Below are positions 1 to 12,799 of a stretch of 64,000 nucleotides of DNA, piece after piece. Location: NCBI GenBank assembly GCA_019914995.1, contig CM034128.1:5582501-5646500 (forward strand), written 5' to 3'. Source of the stretch: Acanthochlamys bracteata. Lineage: Eukaryota; Streptophyta; Magnoliopsida; Pandanales; Velloziaceae. The notes under the pieces are model-generated. The model had not been told where the DNA came from and did no database searches. It saw nothing but the letters and a program-made list of their open reading frames with translations. The position numbers and the translations under genes are program-made. Position 1 is the first letter of the stretch. Every line of letters begins with the position of its first letter.

Positions 1-23
1 AATCTGGAGCGCTGGGAAGAAGC

Positions 24-256
24 GTTTGGGAGTGCTTATGAAATAAAAAATATTTTTATCTTTTTGAGAAACAAGCTATTTTTTTTACTTCCAAAAAAAT
101 AATAAACATATATAATAAAAAGATCTCACTCCGTAAAATTTTTTTACATTTTCTAAATTTTTAAATAAATTTTTTATATACTTATAAAATATGTATTGAA
201 AAAAATAAAATAAAAAAAAATTGAAAAATAGTTTTTGAAAAGCTCTTCCAAACGAA
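24..256. mobile_element. MITE-like element with imperfect terminal inverted repeats
   Basis: The stretch begins near AGCGTTTGGGAGTGCTTAT and ends with the inverted form of CGTTTGGAAGAGCTTTT, giving arms of about 20 bp that match imperfectly. The interior is very AT-rich and I see no coding in it. It resembles the TTA-flanked element at 37158-37388 in its 'GGAGTGCTT' motif. No clear target duplication could be fixed. The family is inferred from structure only. Confidence 0.45.
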
Positions 257-880
257 CTCGAAGACTTGTGTGGCAGTTAGAAAGCAAGGTTGCCAAAGCA
301 GGTATGTAGTTTGCAAAGTAAATTTCTTGTCAATTTCCACCTTGGGATCTCTTCCTTTCTGTAATTTGAATCTCAATTGAATTCAAAAAGATTAAAAACA
401 AATAGCTACGACGAGCAAAAGTTGTAAAATGAATCAGAATTTCTCAACAATTGCACCAGAGAACAATATATGCATATATATGCAGTGTTTGGGCTTCAAA
501 TAGAAAATCGTAGACACTATACACATTTGGATTGTATAGAAAAGGAGTATACATGCCCAAAATCCTAAATAAAATACAGCATAATCATTAGGTTAACAGT
601 ACAAAAATACATAAATAGTGATTTCACCGATATTTGAAGTTTAAATAACTAGGGAACGGAAATTACACTAGGTCTAGAGCCAAAACAATTCAACCATTAC
701 ACCTCATTTAAGAAGCAAAGTAAAGACTAACAAGAATGGATGGGCACTACACACACAACTGGAGTGCTCATCTGGAGAGGGCAAGAATACAATACTAAAC
801 ATGAAAAAATTCAGTAACAAGGGGTATATTCCAGTGAGAATCAGATACACTAAGATGTCTAGTAGAAAGTATGTTCAGCA
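257..880. other. 3' flank of the hydrolase gene, no other gene seen
   Basis: AT-rich sequence downstream of the minus-strand hydrolase stop codon. It should hold the 3' UTR and polyadenylation region of that gene. I see no second gene, RNA gene or recognisable repeat. Confidence 0.4.
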
Positions 881-3495
881 CTACTGTTCTCCAAGCAAAA
901 GAGACTTATAAATGGCATCGCTCATGCCTTCTGCCACTGGGAACAGATGGCCAGCTTCAGGGAGCTCATGGTATGTAATCCAAGGAAGCCTTTGGCAGAT
1001 ATAGCGTGATAGGATAACATGCGACAGCCGATCCTCAGTACCTTGCCAGAGGTGGACAGAACCCTCACTATTTGGGAATGGGTTATTGAGGTCCATGGGA
1101 TCGAACTCCCATCTACCAAAATTAACCATCAAATCACGATGGAGGGATTCAAAGACACCTTGCTGTGTCATATTTTTCTGTAAGATGGAGAAAACAATTA
1201 TATGTGAGATGAAACTTTGGATGCAAAAGTGAAAGGAGACAACTAAAATCACTTGACAAATAATATTTAGTTCCCTACTTATGACCAGTATCAAGTTCTG
1301 ATGATACAAAACTCGTCATAATGAGATTGACCAGACACAATGAGAGAAAATGATTTAAATTGCTGCAGCTCGTCATAACAAAATTAATCATCATGTTAAG
1401 GTTAGTTCCCTCAATCAAGTTCAACAATATGACATCTATAAGCTACTAATGAGAAGTAAAGCTGATATTAAGATTGGCTGCGGTGGAGATCTTGCACAGG
1501 AGATCAAATTATAAATGCAAAGTGAAAGGGAGGCCTAAGATGGGGTGTCCATCATAGATTTAGGAGACAAGGATAAACATAGTTTTTTAACCATAAGAAC
1601 TGTAAACTTCTAAAGAGGAAACTAGAGCTCAACAAGGCACATCAAACAAGATATTTTCTACCAGTGACATCAGTCGCATCACCAACTCAGAAAGACGTGA
1701 CCTATGAACATTGTCCAACTAGACATTGCTTTAGTGAAATATTGTTGCAGCACATGTTGCCTTATGCAAAGTTAGTTCTTCTAATCCACTGAAGCACATG
1801 CATATGCAAGTTTTGACATTGCACTGCAAAATCTTCAGTAATGCTAAGTACACTGCAATTATAATATCTATATGGCAGGTCATGAGTGAGAATGAGGTTA
1901 TCAGTGAATAAATATGACATCTACAGGTATCCACAAGAATTTGGGTACTAAATTGGCTTTTCTGAATGCAAAACAGGACTATGTAACACACAATCAAAGT
2001 CCAACGGATTTGTAATAGTTCACTTCTTACAAAACTAAGCTGCAGAATTGTTATTTGTCTGCTTTAATAATTTTATGCAGTACTTTTGCATCTATATAAA
2101 CAAGCCAATGGAAGAGAAATAAAACATTCCGTTACCTCAGAGTTAGCAAACTTCTTCAGCAATTCTCGATCTTGTCTGGAGAAGATCTCAAGATGACCAG
2201 ATATTACAGCAGAACAAGGAAAGAATTTCTGGGTGTTCCACCAATACGTTAGCCAAGGAGCATAATGAGCAACTCTAACAGCCCATCTTTCCTGCCTAAG
2301 TTTCCTGTTAAATGCTTCAGCAGATAAACTTGCAGGAAACCCAGGCCACCAGTAGTTTGAAACAGGACAGAGCAGTGCTGCTCCTGCAATCCTGCACAGT
2401 TAAACAAATTTAGAATATAAACAAGTAACCAGGACAAAGATAAATAATAATAATAATATTAAAGACATTCTTGCTTCTTTAGAACAAAACGTTTAATTTT
2501 GACAGCAAGGCGCCTCACATATTATGACTGTAACAAGATAAATGATAACCAAGAAAAGCAGATGATCTACCTGTGAGGTATGTATTTCAGACAACTCCAA
2601 ACAAGCTGCCCTCCCATAGAAAGACCGACTACGTAGAATTTAGATCCAAGCTCCAATTGGACGGCAAGTTCTTCAATATCTGAAGCAATAGTCTTCTCAT
2701 TCCTCTTCGGATGAGGATCACTCTCTCCATAGCCAGGTCGATCAAAGGACACAAAGTAGATCCCCAAGTCTTCAATAATTTCCTGGAATTCAAGAACTCA
2801 ATACTCTAATTCAAGCACAAAAAGGAAGAAGAATCAAAAGAATAAGAGACCACCAGTACCGGAGATGGGATTACTAAATCCTTTTTAGAGCAATAAAAAC
2901 CATGGATGTAAACAATCTTATATTTGGCCTTTCCTTTAGGCACTCCAGCTTCCATGTATGCAATATGCCTTCCATCCTTGAGCTTGACTCTAGGTGAGGT
3001 TACCGGAGGACCTTCTGGTGATCCACATATCTTCGGAGGTGGCGGCCTGATTGCCTGGTATGACCATGCTACTAAAGCCACAAGCAGAACTACTGCTAGC
3101 TTCTTCAGTAGTCCTTCATAAAAAGCAAAAATAAAATTCTCTTTAATCATTTATTCCAGTGGTATAGTACAAAATTCTTTGAAACAGAAATTCAGCGATT
3201 TTATGATGGCAAATTCCTTCAGCATGAACACAAACTATATCAAAAGGCAGCAATTTTGATATTGAATTAATCGAATATTTAGATCAAAAGCGAGTAACAC
3301 AAAATTGATGATTCTAACCAAGATTCCAACATAGGAGTTAATCAGTAGTAAAAGACTGAGCTTTTCCAAGAAAGATAAAGTTTTGGAGATCTGGGTCAAC
3401 TGACCCAATAAAAGAGCCAGCGGCGACGACTGTTTCTGCTTCCTGGTATGAGCTCTGGCGGACGCAGCTGAGATCTTGCGCCTGTCCGTCGCCAT
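881..3495 (-). CDS. Alpha/beta-hydrolase fold protein, membrane-anchored, 5 exons
   Basis: Exons run 3405-3495, 2860-3113, 2571-2782, 2136-2391 and 881-1177. With these boundaries every phase closes and the product is 369 aa. The start MATDRRKISAASARAHTR matches the basic N-terminus usual in this plant family. One hydrophobic segment follows at about residues 26-50, then the conserved PPPPKICGSP stretch and the hydrolase domain. The nucleophile elbow is G-L-S-M-G with Ser170. Asp320 (QGTED) and His348 (EAGH) complete the triad, and HGF at about 101 lies by the oxyanion hole. The exon 1 donor was chosen at TTGG|GTCAG because it joins in phase to an acceptor with a strong pyrimidine tract. A later GT (after 3319) gives a longer N-terminus but needs a poor acceptor. 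It is probably an esterase or lipase-like hydrolase on a membrane. The substrate cannot be told from sequence. Confidence 0.9.
3405..3495 (-). other. Exon 1 and start codon of the hydrolase gene
   Basis: ATG at 3493-3495 opens a basic, Ser/Ala-rich N-terminus. The exon ends in phase 1 at GG|GTCAGT. It joins exon 2 (from 3113), which follows a long T-rich tract, to give LALLLGLLKKLAVVLL, a continuous hydrophobic helix. This boundary is the least certain in the gene model. Confidence 0.7.
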
Positions 3496-3695
3496 CGCCG
3501 GCTCTGATCCTCACTGAAAAATATATATTTTACTAATGAAAATGTATTCGACTAATGCTGAAGTTGAAGCCTATATGCTTTAAATGGGTAAATCTTGTGG
3601 AATTTTCGTCAAGTTAGAATATTTTTTCCATGAGTTTCTACTGCAGCTGCAATTGGGGATGAGAGCCAAGAAAGTGTCTTAGGTTATTTGATTTA

Positions 3696-3941
3696 GAGTG
3701 CGTTTGAAATTAATTTTAAAAAATATTTTTTAAAATAAAAAATATTTTTTATCATATTTTGATAATTTTATTATTTTGATCTAAAAGAATAATAAAAATA
3801 AATATAAAAATATTTTATTTTATAAAGTTTTTTTATATTTTTTAAAATTTTAAATAAATTTTATAAAATATTATAAAATATTTAACGTGAAATAGAAAAA
3901 TTTTTTTGACAAAACGCTTAGCCAAGCGCATTCTAAATAGG
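3696..3941. mobile_element. MITE-like AT-rich element with short terminal inverted repeats
   Basis: The left end TTAGAGTGCGTTTGAAAT and the right end (reverse complement TTAGAATGCGCTTGGCTA) form a degenerate inverted pair. They enclose about 240 bp of almost pure A/T. It lies about 200 bp upstream of the hydrolase start. There is no coding and I could not fix a target duplication. Confidence 0.45.
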
Positions 3942-4284
3942 CCACATTCAACTCAATTTTGTTTTTTAAGGCCACACTTCTAAAAACTTTTTCTAGTAAC
4001 ATTTGGATTAGAAAAGATAAAAATATCTTCTGCTCAGTTTTTAGATTTAAGGTGAATTCTATTAAAGACTCAAAACTTATTTTTATTCAAATTTACCGCG
4101 TGATTCGAAATACATTAATAAAAGATTTCAAACAAGCGTTAATTCAGAAGAATACTATAGATGCCTATCTATATGTATAATCAACATTAACACTAAATAA
4201 AATTCAAATATAGTAAAACTTATTGGAAAAAATGATAAAAAATATACTACAAATTCTAAGAAATACGCTAGCGTAGGAGCGTAT

Positions 4285-4775
4285 AAGGTCGTAAAAGATT
4301 GCACAATATAATAGATTTTATAAAAATTTTTAAAAATATATTATATTCTAACTGGTAAATATAATAGTTTATTATTTAATAGATCCTAGTTTGACTCCCA
4401 TTGTATTAGTCTTGGATTGTAATTGAGATTGTATACTATGCAACCATATTATAATTTAAGTGCGACCAAGTGCAACTATTGTTTATCGCACTGGATCGCA
4501 CAGCTTAGTGTCTCAAGTGCAACCCAGGTGTGATCTAGCTACTAGTGCGACCAATGTAGTTGCATATGTCACATTAAAGTCCAAATGTATGGGTCACACT
4601 TATAATTTTAAAATAGATTTTTAAAGAAATATTAAGGTGAACTCTCTGAATGGGACTTGAATTTAGGTTTGCTAAATGAAGGATCACCATTCTTACGAGT
4701 TGGATTATGATATATCTTTTAAAGATTTCACAAAATCTATCATAATAATAAAATGTGTGACCTTTTGCAACCTTG
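4285..4775. mobile_element. Inverted-repeat element with about 60-bp imperfect arms
   Basis: The left arm begins AAGGTCGTAAAAGATTGCAC. The right arm, read in reverse, begins AAGGTTGCAAAAGGTCACA, and both run on through 'ATAGATTTT' into AT-rich sequence. The middle repeats short words built on GTGCGACC and AGTGCAAC. No coding is seen. The long arms suggest a non-autonomous DNA element, possibly Mutator-like, but no target duplication was fixed. Confidence 0.5.
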
Positions 4776-5777
4776 TGCGACCTTGGTGAGCGTGTTCTTT
4801 TAAAATTTTCTATCTTTTCTTACTTTCTTTAGTACATTTTTACTATATATGAACTCCATTTAGTGTTAACGTTTATTTAAACCTTTAGACATATATTTAT
4901 AGTATTTTTTTGATTCAACAATTTTGAGTTGATGTGGCTCATTTAATCAAATAAATCAAGTGTTTTTTATGGGAACCCAAAAAAAGAGTAAGTGCTTTAA
5001 AGTTATGAAAAACAAATATAATGCACAAAGTATTGAAACAAAAAATATGATTCAATATTTCTAAGTTTCATATTAGCAAGATATAATTTACAGTGTGCCA
5101 TAACGTGTGTTGATTTCACAATAAAGATAACCGCACATAATCTTCTTATGAGCCATGACAATGTAAAAATTTTATTGTTCCCATGCACTGTACATTACAT
5201 AAACTATAAACAAAAGATACAGTAATACATTGTTTTTCTATTTACACTTGAAAGAAATTAGCCAGCGTCAACTAATAAAGTCAAGCATGACCCGAGCATA
5301 TAACAAAATATTACAACTTCCTTGACCCTTTACTGATACGAGAAACACAATGAACAAATCACCTTCAGAATCGCTAAAATCATAATTGAGATCTAAATAT
5401 GAAAAACTAAGGAATAAACTAGAGTACATATAAAAGAGGAAAGCAACTGCTGCTTAAAGCTACAAAGTTAACGAGTAAACAGATGTTATATGTATATGTG
5501 CCTTAGTGTATCGACATGCTAATGTCAATAAGCTTCGCCGTTGTGATGTTTCATAAGGTATTCTCTTTAGATACTTCATTGATAAAATCAAATTTAAGGA
5601 GATCCCACATGAAGATTTCAAATCCTCCGTGCACAAGCAAATGCCATAGAACTCTACCTTAACATTAGTAGCATCCCTGTTGTAGACTGTGAGCATGGTG
5701 TTTCATTTGTTGGAGACGGTGGATACCTTCCTCACCTGAGACCACAATGATACGTGTCTCTAGCAATAGAACATACA
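4776..5777. other. Intergenic, no recognised gene
   Basis: AT-rich sequence between the inverted-repeat element and the Copia element. A 78-codon minus-strand frame at 5460-5696 starts MLTVYNRDATNVKVEFYG. It matches nothing I know, and I do not call it. Confidence 0.35.
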
Positions 5778-5782
5778 AGTAA

Positions 5783-5942
5783 AGATGAAAAATCTTTCAA
5801 TCTTATTCTTATCATTCAATACAAGTACACATATATAGACTCCTTATAAAACTAAATAAGAAGAGTTTTAAATAAAAAAAGATATCTACAATATAATTCT
5901 AAAGAAACATATTTAGGATAATATTGTTGACTCACGCCAATA
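5783..5942 (-). repeat. 3' LTR of the split Copia element
   Basis: Direct repeat partner of 19936-20098. Both share a core reading 'TCTTTCAATCTTATTCTTAT' on the plus strand and start TATTGGCG or TGTTGGGG in element sense. The purine tract lies just inside it. The two copies differ at many sites, showing age. Confidence 0.8.
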
Positions 5943-6389
5943 CTCTCCTTCATTTTAGTGCAAAGATATCATCAATGCTAAACTTGTTCAGTGAGTCATG
6001 AAAGATTTTGTTTAAAACTCTTTTTGTCAATATATCTGCTAACTGTGCTTCTGAAGCTACAAAAATTAACTCAAATAATTTTGCTTTCGACATTTTTTTA
6101 ATAAAATGCCGATCGACTTAAGAAAAACATGTTTGGTCCGATCATACTGTACTAGATTATGAGCAATATTTATTACTATCTTGTTATCACAAAATAGTTT
6201 CATATTACTTTTTACGAGGAAAACCAAGCTCCGTCAAGTTCATTCGAAGCTATAAGAGTTCAAAACTCTATGTGTTGTTCTTCTATATTCAGCTTCAACA
6301 GACGATCGAGCAACCACTTTCTATTTCTTACTCTTCTATGTGACTAGGTTATCACCAACAAATATAAAATAATCGGATGTAGAGCACCT

Positions 6390-9300
6390 ATCTGTTTATC
6401 TCTTGCCCTCTGCATCAGTATATCCATCAATATTCAGATGATTATGCTTTCTAAATAGTAATCCCCTGCCTGATGCTGACTTCAAATATCTCAACATTCT
6501 GTTCACTACTTCAATATGATCGACATTTGGATAATGAATAAATTGACTAACAACACTCACTGCATATGCTATATTTGGGCGAGTATGTGATAAATAAATC
6601 AACATACCAATCAATCGTTGATATTTTTTCTTATTTACTGGCATTTGATCAGAATACTCTGCTAAGTTGTGATTCTCAATGATTGATATATCAGCTGGTT
6701 TACAATCCAACATCACTATTTCAGACAATAAGTTAAGGATATATTTTTTCTTTGTGATAGAAAAATACCTTACTTAGACCTCGCCACTTCAATTCTCAAA
6801 AAATATTTTAACTCTACAATTTCTTTAATCTCAAATTCAGAGGCTAGATGTTTATTTAGCCTCTGAAATTCTTCATTATCGTTACCTGTAATAATCATAT
6901 CATCAACATAAATTATCAAAATAGTTACTATATCATTATGATTCTTCAAAAATAATGTATGATCGGCATTACTCTATTAGTAATCATATCTACTCAAGGC
7001 TTGACTAAATCTACCAAATCATACTCTTATGATTGTTTCAGCCCATATAAAGCGTTTTTTAGCTTGCAAATATATTCAGTTCTTCCTAATACTCCACAGC
7101 TAGCGGAAACTCCATATACACTTCTTTTTTTTTTAACTCACCATGAAAAAATACATTCTTTATATCAAAATGCTACAAGGGCCAATCAAGATTTGATACA
7201 AGAGACATCAATACTTTCATGGTATTAATTTTTGCAACTGGAGCAAAAGTCTCATGATAATCCACTCCATAAGTCTATGAGTATCCCTTGGCCACTAACC
7301 TTTTTTTATATTTCTTGATCGTTCCATCTGCTTTGTGTTTGATTATGTACACCTATTTACAAGCAACTGTTTTCTTCCCTTCTAGTGCTAGAAGGAAAAG
7401 TCACAGCTGATATCTGATTAATGAAAGCCACATATGAATGTGACAGTCTATGAGAAGACACATGATTAACAATAGGATATCTGGAGATTTTTCTTTTGAT
7501 GAATATGTATCAGGAGATTTTATACTATTTTCTCTCTGTGGCAACTGATAACTCCTGTTGACAATATTAGAAGTATCTAAAATAATATTCTGAGTGTGAA
7601 TAGTTACTTCAATAATATCCTCAAGAGTTTGAGTGGGTATTGTATAATGCGAGAGGGGAGTTTTTTCTACAACTTTAGTTTTTCTATATGTTCCGTTTGG
7701 TTGAAGTTCAGTAGTCTCAACCTCCTCCATAATCGAGTCATGATTCATACATTGTTTTTGACTATCCTCAATATATGTGCTGAATTTAATAGTAAGTCAA
7801 TTCAAATTTTACGTAGCTTCTATCTCCTCCAGAAGATCTATATGTGATGCCGATCTGACAAATACATTTCCGACTTTAGAAATATCACATCCATAGTTAC
7901 AAATGTTCGATGTGTCAAAGAATGATAGCAGCAATAACATTTCTGGTGAAGACCATAATATAGAAAAACGCACCTCAAAGCACATGGATCCAATTTGTCC
8001 TTTTGGCTTTTCTGTAAGTGTACCAATACAACAGAACAAAAAATTCAAGATGGAAGAAAGATGATAGATGGTATAGTAACAAATACAGATAAAATCTCAA
8101 ATAGTGTCTGAAAGTTCAGAATTCTAGATAGCATGCGATTAATCATATAAATCGCAGACTGAACTGAAACTACCTAATAATGATTAGGAATATGAGCTAT
8201 AAATAATAAAGCACGGGCGATTTCTAATATGTGCCCATTTTTTCTTCCAGCTACCTCATTTTGTTGAGGTGTTTGTGGACAAGAAGTCTCATGAATAATA
8301 CTATACTGATGAAGGTAAGAGTTCAAAGATGTATTAACATACTCCCCCTATTATCAGAACGAAAACCCGAATAGAAAAGAAAAATTAAATCTGCACAATC
8401 TTATAAAATTGCATAAAGATATCACCAACATCACTTCTATTCTTCAAAACATATGACCATGTCATGTCTATGCAATGATTTACAAATCACCTAATGTCAG
8501 TAAAAGTCATAACCGGAGAGGGTCCCCAAATATCCGAATGGACTAACTCAAAAGGGTTTTTTTTTTATTGATGACAGAAAAATACGACACTCGATGACTC
8601 ATAGCAAGAATACATACTTCACACTGAAACTCAGACTCTTTGAGACCGGAAAATATAAATGGTAGTAAATATTTTAAATAACCAAAATAAACATAACCTA
8701 TATGGCGATGCCAAATTTAGATCTTATTCTTTTTGTCAGTTTCAGATCCACGAGCACTATAAACTCTGCCTGAGCTAACATTATCTAGATAGTATAAACC
8801 TCCTCTCTTAGTACTACGTCTAATTATCTCCTGTGTTTGAATATTCTGAAGCAAGTAAAAATAAAGATATATAAGAACAATTTAGTTTAACTGTTCAGTA
8901 ATTTATCTAATAGATTAAAGATTATTTGGGAGAGATAGAACAAATAAGCAATTATATAAAGATATAGATAATGATAATGCCACTGTACCAACACTTGTTA
9001 TTAGATAACTCTCTCTATTGGTATATGTCATATTATTTATAACTAGAGTACTTACGGTCTGAAAATTTTTCGGATCAAATATCATATGATCCGTAGCTCC
9101 AGAATCTAAAATCCATCGTATATTCTATTGTGAATCTAAAACAGTAAAGACAAAGTTTTGATTATCTGAAATTAGATAATCTGAATTAACCTGAGACACC
9201 AAAGATAGAACTGGTGAAGGAGCAGCAGAAGATGTAGAAGATGAAGGATCAGCTAATGTGAAGCCTGCAACACCAGACACTATATCAGAGAACTTTTTGT

Positions 9301-9750
9301 CTTGTTTCTTTTTCTTCTTCAGTTCCTTCTACCAATCAGAATAACCAACTAATTGAAAGCATGACTTCTGATTATGCCCAGCTTTACCATAATGAGTACA
9401 CTGTTTTTCTTGTACTTTTTATTTCATTTGGGGTCTAAGATTTTTAGAGGCCACAGTAGCAATAACTCCAGTACCAATATCATTAGAACTCATCATAACT
9501 ACTCGTCATTGCTTCTCACGACGAATGTAGCTATAAGATACTTCTAACCTAGAAAACGCCTCTGTTCGTAGTAGATCACTTCGGGCTTCATAATGTATAT
9601 CATCAAACCTAGTCAAAAAAATATAGATACATTCTATCTCAATCTCATATTGTCGAACTAATATACCATTAGCACAACACATCTTAATTGGATTGCGAAA
9701 ATTCAATTCTTGTCATATGCTCTATACTTCTGCATAATAGGCCATAACAG
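6390..9750 (-). mobile_element. Copia internal remains: gag end, integrase, RT and RNase H
   Basis: Scattered minus-strand pieces resemble Copia polyprotein. They include an RNase H/late RT piece with YQRLIGMLIYLSHTRPNIAY (6396-6728), an RT palm piece near 6890, an integrase piece near 8230 reading 'TPQQNEVAGRKN' and a gag piece at 9506-9706. The order matches a minus-strand Copia element. It is a fossil with many breaks. Confidence 0.75.
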
Positions 9751-11031
9751 GTGATAATGTGTAATGTGATATATTTATTATATCTTATTGTTATAATAAA
9801 TATTAAATTTTTATTAAAATTCTATTCACAATATGAATTAATTTAATTTATTTTATTTTGTGAAGTATATGTGAATAAAGAAGCAAATTATTGAAGGAAT
9901 AAAATAAAAGAGCTAATCATGGAAGGAAATATTAAGTGGCGATCTTCATTGATGCATTTGTCAATCAAATCTAAATAAAAAATTTAGCATCAAATCTAGC
10001 ATCAAATATAGCAACAAATCTACATCAAATCTAATCCGAATATCCTGAATATATCTTTTGCCTAATTTTATGGGAGAAAGTTTCACTATAAAAAGAGGTG
10101 AATGGAGAGCTAAGAAGGGCATCAAAGGAGCAACGAAGAGCCAACGGAAAACCTAAAGAGAGCCAAACGGGAGACAGAAGAAAGATCAGATTAAAGACGA
10201 AAAATTCTTCAGATTTGCTTTCTTCTCTTTTATCTCATGTTTCATTTCTCATACAATATTATTATGTGTAATATTAATATGAGTGGCTAAATTCTCTAAA
10301 CTGGATTTAGGATGAAACCCTAATAAATTTAATTTATTTCTTGAATATTATGTGATGTATGGATTGTTGATTTTATGTGAGTTGTTAATTCTTGTTTGAA
10401 AGGATGTTTAGATGTTAAATTTGCATGCATGATTAGCATTGAGTTTGATATCTAAATTATTATATTAATTGTGTTTGCGAGGATCAATCGGAGCATAATT
10501 TACGAATTACGGGATTAATAACTGTAATTAATATTTACTGGACCAAAGTAAATGTAACTACATGATTTATGATTTCGCAGAACTTAATGCATTGTTAGTA
10601 ATTTCTAAATAAGGAGTTAGAATATCACTAGCGATAGGTGATTTTATACTGGACCAAAGTTAAAATCATAATTAGAAATCGTATCTAAGAACTGGACCAA
10701 GGTGTTAGATATAAAGTATTCACAATTATCATAATCTATTATCATATTTATTTAAAGATTAAATTAGAGATATTAGTGGTGGATTCTAAAACTCCAGTTG
10801 TTTGCATATCTGTTTTCTCGATCCGTACGTTACTTTTCATTCTTAGTCCTCGTACACTTTTGATTCACTTTCACAAACACAACTTTTGTTACTAAAAATT
10901 TGGATTAAAGTTAACAACAATCTCTGTAGAGCAAACTCGTTATCTGCTATACGGTAGACGACAACCGTGCACTTGCAGGATAGACTAGGATAGAATCACT
11001 GAGTTTTTCTTAGTTGGTTTTATCTACATCA
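9751..11031 (+). repeat. 5' LTR of the Athila-type element
   Basis: A 1281-bp LTR starting TGATAATGTG and ending CTACATCA. It is a near-identical direct repeat of 17750-19017, the main differences being a short duplicated word and scattered substitutions. A TATA-like box (CTATAAAAAG) lies near 10086 and fits the promoter. Confidence 0.95.
10086..10095 (+). promoter_or_regulatory. TATA-like box in the Athila-type LTR
   Basis: CTATAAAAAG is kept in both LTRs, here and near 18072. Position and sequence fit an LTR core promoter. No transcript evidence is visible. Confidence 0.45.
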
Positions 11032-11037
11032 AGTTTT

Positions 11038-11055
11038 TGGCGCCGTTGCCGGGAA
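11038..11055 (+). other. Primer binding site, tRNA-Asp type
   Basis: TGGCGCCGTTGCCGGG lies 6 nt after the 5' LTR and is complementary to the 3' end of plant tRNA-Asp (GUC), the primer usual in the Athila lineage. Confidence 0.85.
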
Positions 11056-11173
11056 TTGTTTTGTTTGACTTTGATTCAATCTAGCTTCATTTAGATTCAT
11101 TGATAATTTGTATTTGTTTTGCATTTAGCTTAGAGCATATTAGTTTGTTTTTTTATTATAGTTACATTATTGT

Positions 11174-12415
11174 ATGATCACTCGCTCTCATAGTCAATCT
11201 TCATATGAATTTGATCCTGAACTTGAGAGAGAGGTTAGGAGAATTAGACGTGAGCGTAAAAATCATTCGAATATTAGAATTGAAAAGATGGCTATTGCAC
11301 CGAATGAAACAATGGGAGATCTTGACATTCCTATAATTCCTGTATCTCCATCTAGTATAATTCTTCCTTATGCTGCTAGAAATTATGAGTTAAAAATTAT
11401 TCATTTTTAATATGATGCTTTCTTTCCATGGTTTGAACAATGAGGATCTTTTAGCACATATTCGAGAAATTTTCAATATGGTTTCTAACATGTCTTTGAC
11501 AGATGGAGTTACTGAGGAACACCTTCAAATGAAAATCTTTCCCTACACTTTAAAAGATAGAGCAAAGGTATTATTACAATCACTTAGATCTGGTTCACTT
11601 ACTACTTGGACTGAAATTCAAAATAGATTTTTAGAGAAATTCTTTTCAACTCAGAAAACTGATGCATTAAGAGATAAAATAATGCAATTCACTCAACAAT
11701 CTGATGAGTCATTTTCTGAAGCATGGGAACGATTTAATAACTTGTTAATTCAATGTCCTCACCATGGTTTGCCTATTTAGTTTTGATGCGTATATTTTAT
11801 AAGGCATTAACCGTTTCCAGCAAGGCTGTAGTGAATAATTATACAGGTGGATCTATTCGGAATAAGACACCAGCAGAATGTCAAACGCTATTCGAAAATC
11901 TAGCTCTTTAGATGTAACATATAGATATACGAGGAAGACGAGCTGGAATTTATGAGGTAAATGGTAATAACGATTATGCTTTTAAAGCGCAGGTAAATGC
12001 TATTAATAACAAATTGGATGCTTTGCTAGCTATGAACGGAAAGCTTTCAACACAAGAGGTATGTAACATTTGTGATTTATCTGGTCATTCTACTATACAT
12101 TGTCCACAGGGAGTAGATTTTCCTGAGTTTGTACAAGAACAAGCAAATATGGTAAGTTCCTATAACCGACATCCTAAACATAATCCATATTCAAACACTT
12201 ACAATTATGGATGGAGGAATCATCCCAACTTCTCGTGGAGCAATCAACAACACCAACCTCCACCTCAACCAAAGCCATCGACTTTATTGGAGGATTTGGT
12301 AAGACAGTTAGCAATTGGTCAACAAAAGCTTGAAGCTCAGGTAGGTCAAATTGCGCAAGCTTTGAGCCAAAGAGAGCTTGGTAAGTTTCCTAGTCAACCT
12401 AACATCAATCCATGA
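11174..12415 (+). mobile_element. gag region of the Athila-type element
   Basis: Opens MITRSHSQSSYEFDPELERE and carries the plant retrotransposon gag domain ('FLEKFFSTQKTDALRDKIMQF' type, about 11412-11780). A zinc-knuckle-like stretch with CNICDLSGHSTIHCP follows near 12070. The nucleocapsid end is Gln/Pro-rich. It is a fossil coat-protein region and is broken. Confidence 0.85.
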
Positions 12416-12799
12416 AATAATAAACAAGCAAAAACCATTCAATTAAGATCAGGTAAGCTTATTAATAATGACAATAAAGATGATGTTTCTGATGAAAGTG
12501 TAGTTGCAGGTGATGAAAAACAAGAGTTGGACAGATCTGGATTAAGAAAAAAAATATCTGAATCATTGTCATCTAAAAGTGATCAACACCACGGAAAGGA
12601 ATCTGCTCATCATCCTTCTGGACTGCATAAGGCGGTTGATCGTTATACGCCTCCTATCTTATTTCCGGGCCGTCTAAAACAAAATAAATAGGATAAGCAA
12701 TTTCAAGATATTTATGATATGTTAAGTAAAGTGCATATTAACCTTTCTTTGCTTGATGTGATTGAATAGATTCCAGCATATGGAAAATTCATTAAAAAT

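Noticed and set aside
5460-5696. 78-codon minus frame as a host gene
   Set aside because: No family, no splice context and no conserved block that I could see.
7401-8048. Minus frames of 115 and 79 codons as host genes
   Set aside because: They fall inside the Copia polyprotein region, in line with integrase/RT linker remains.
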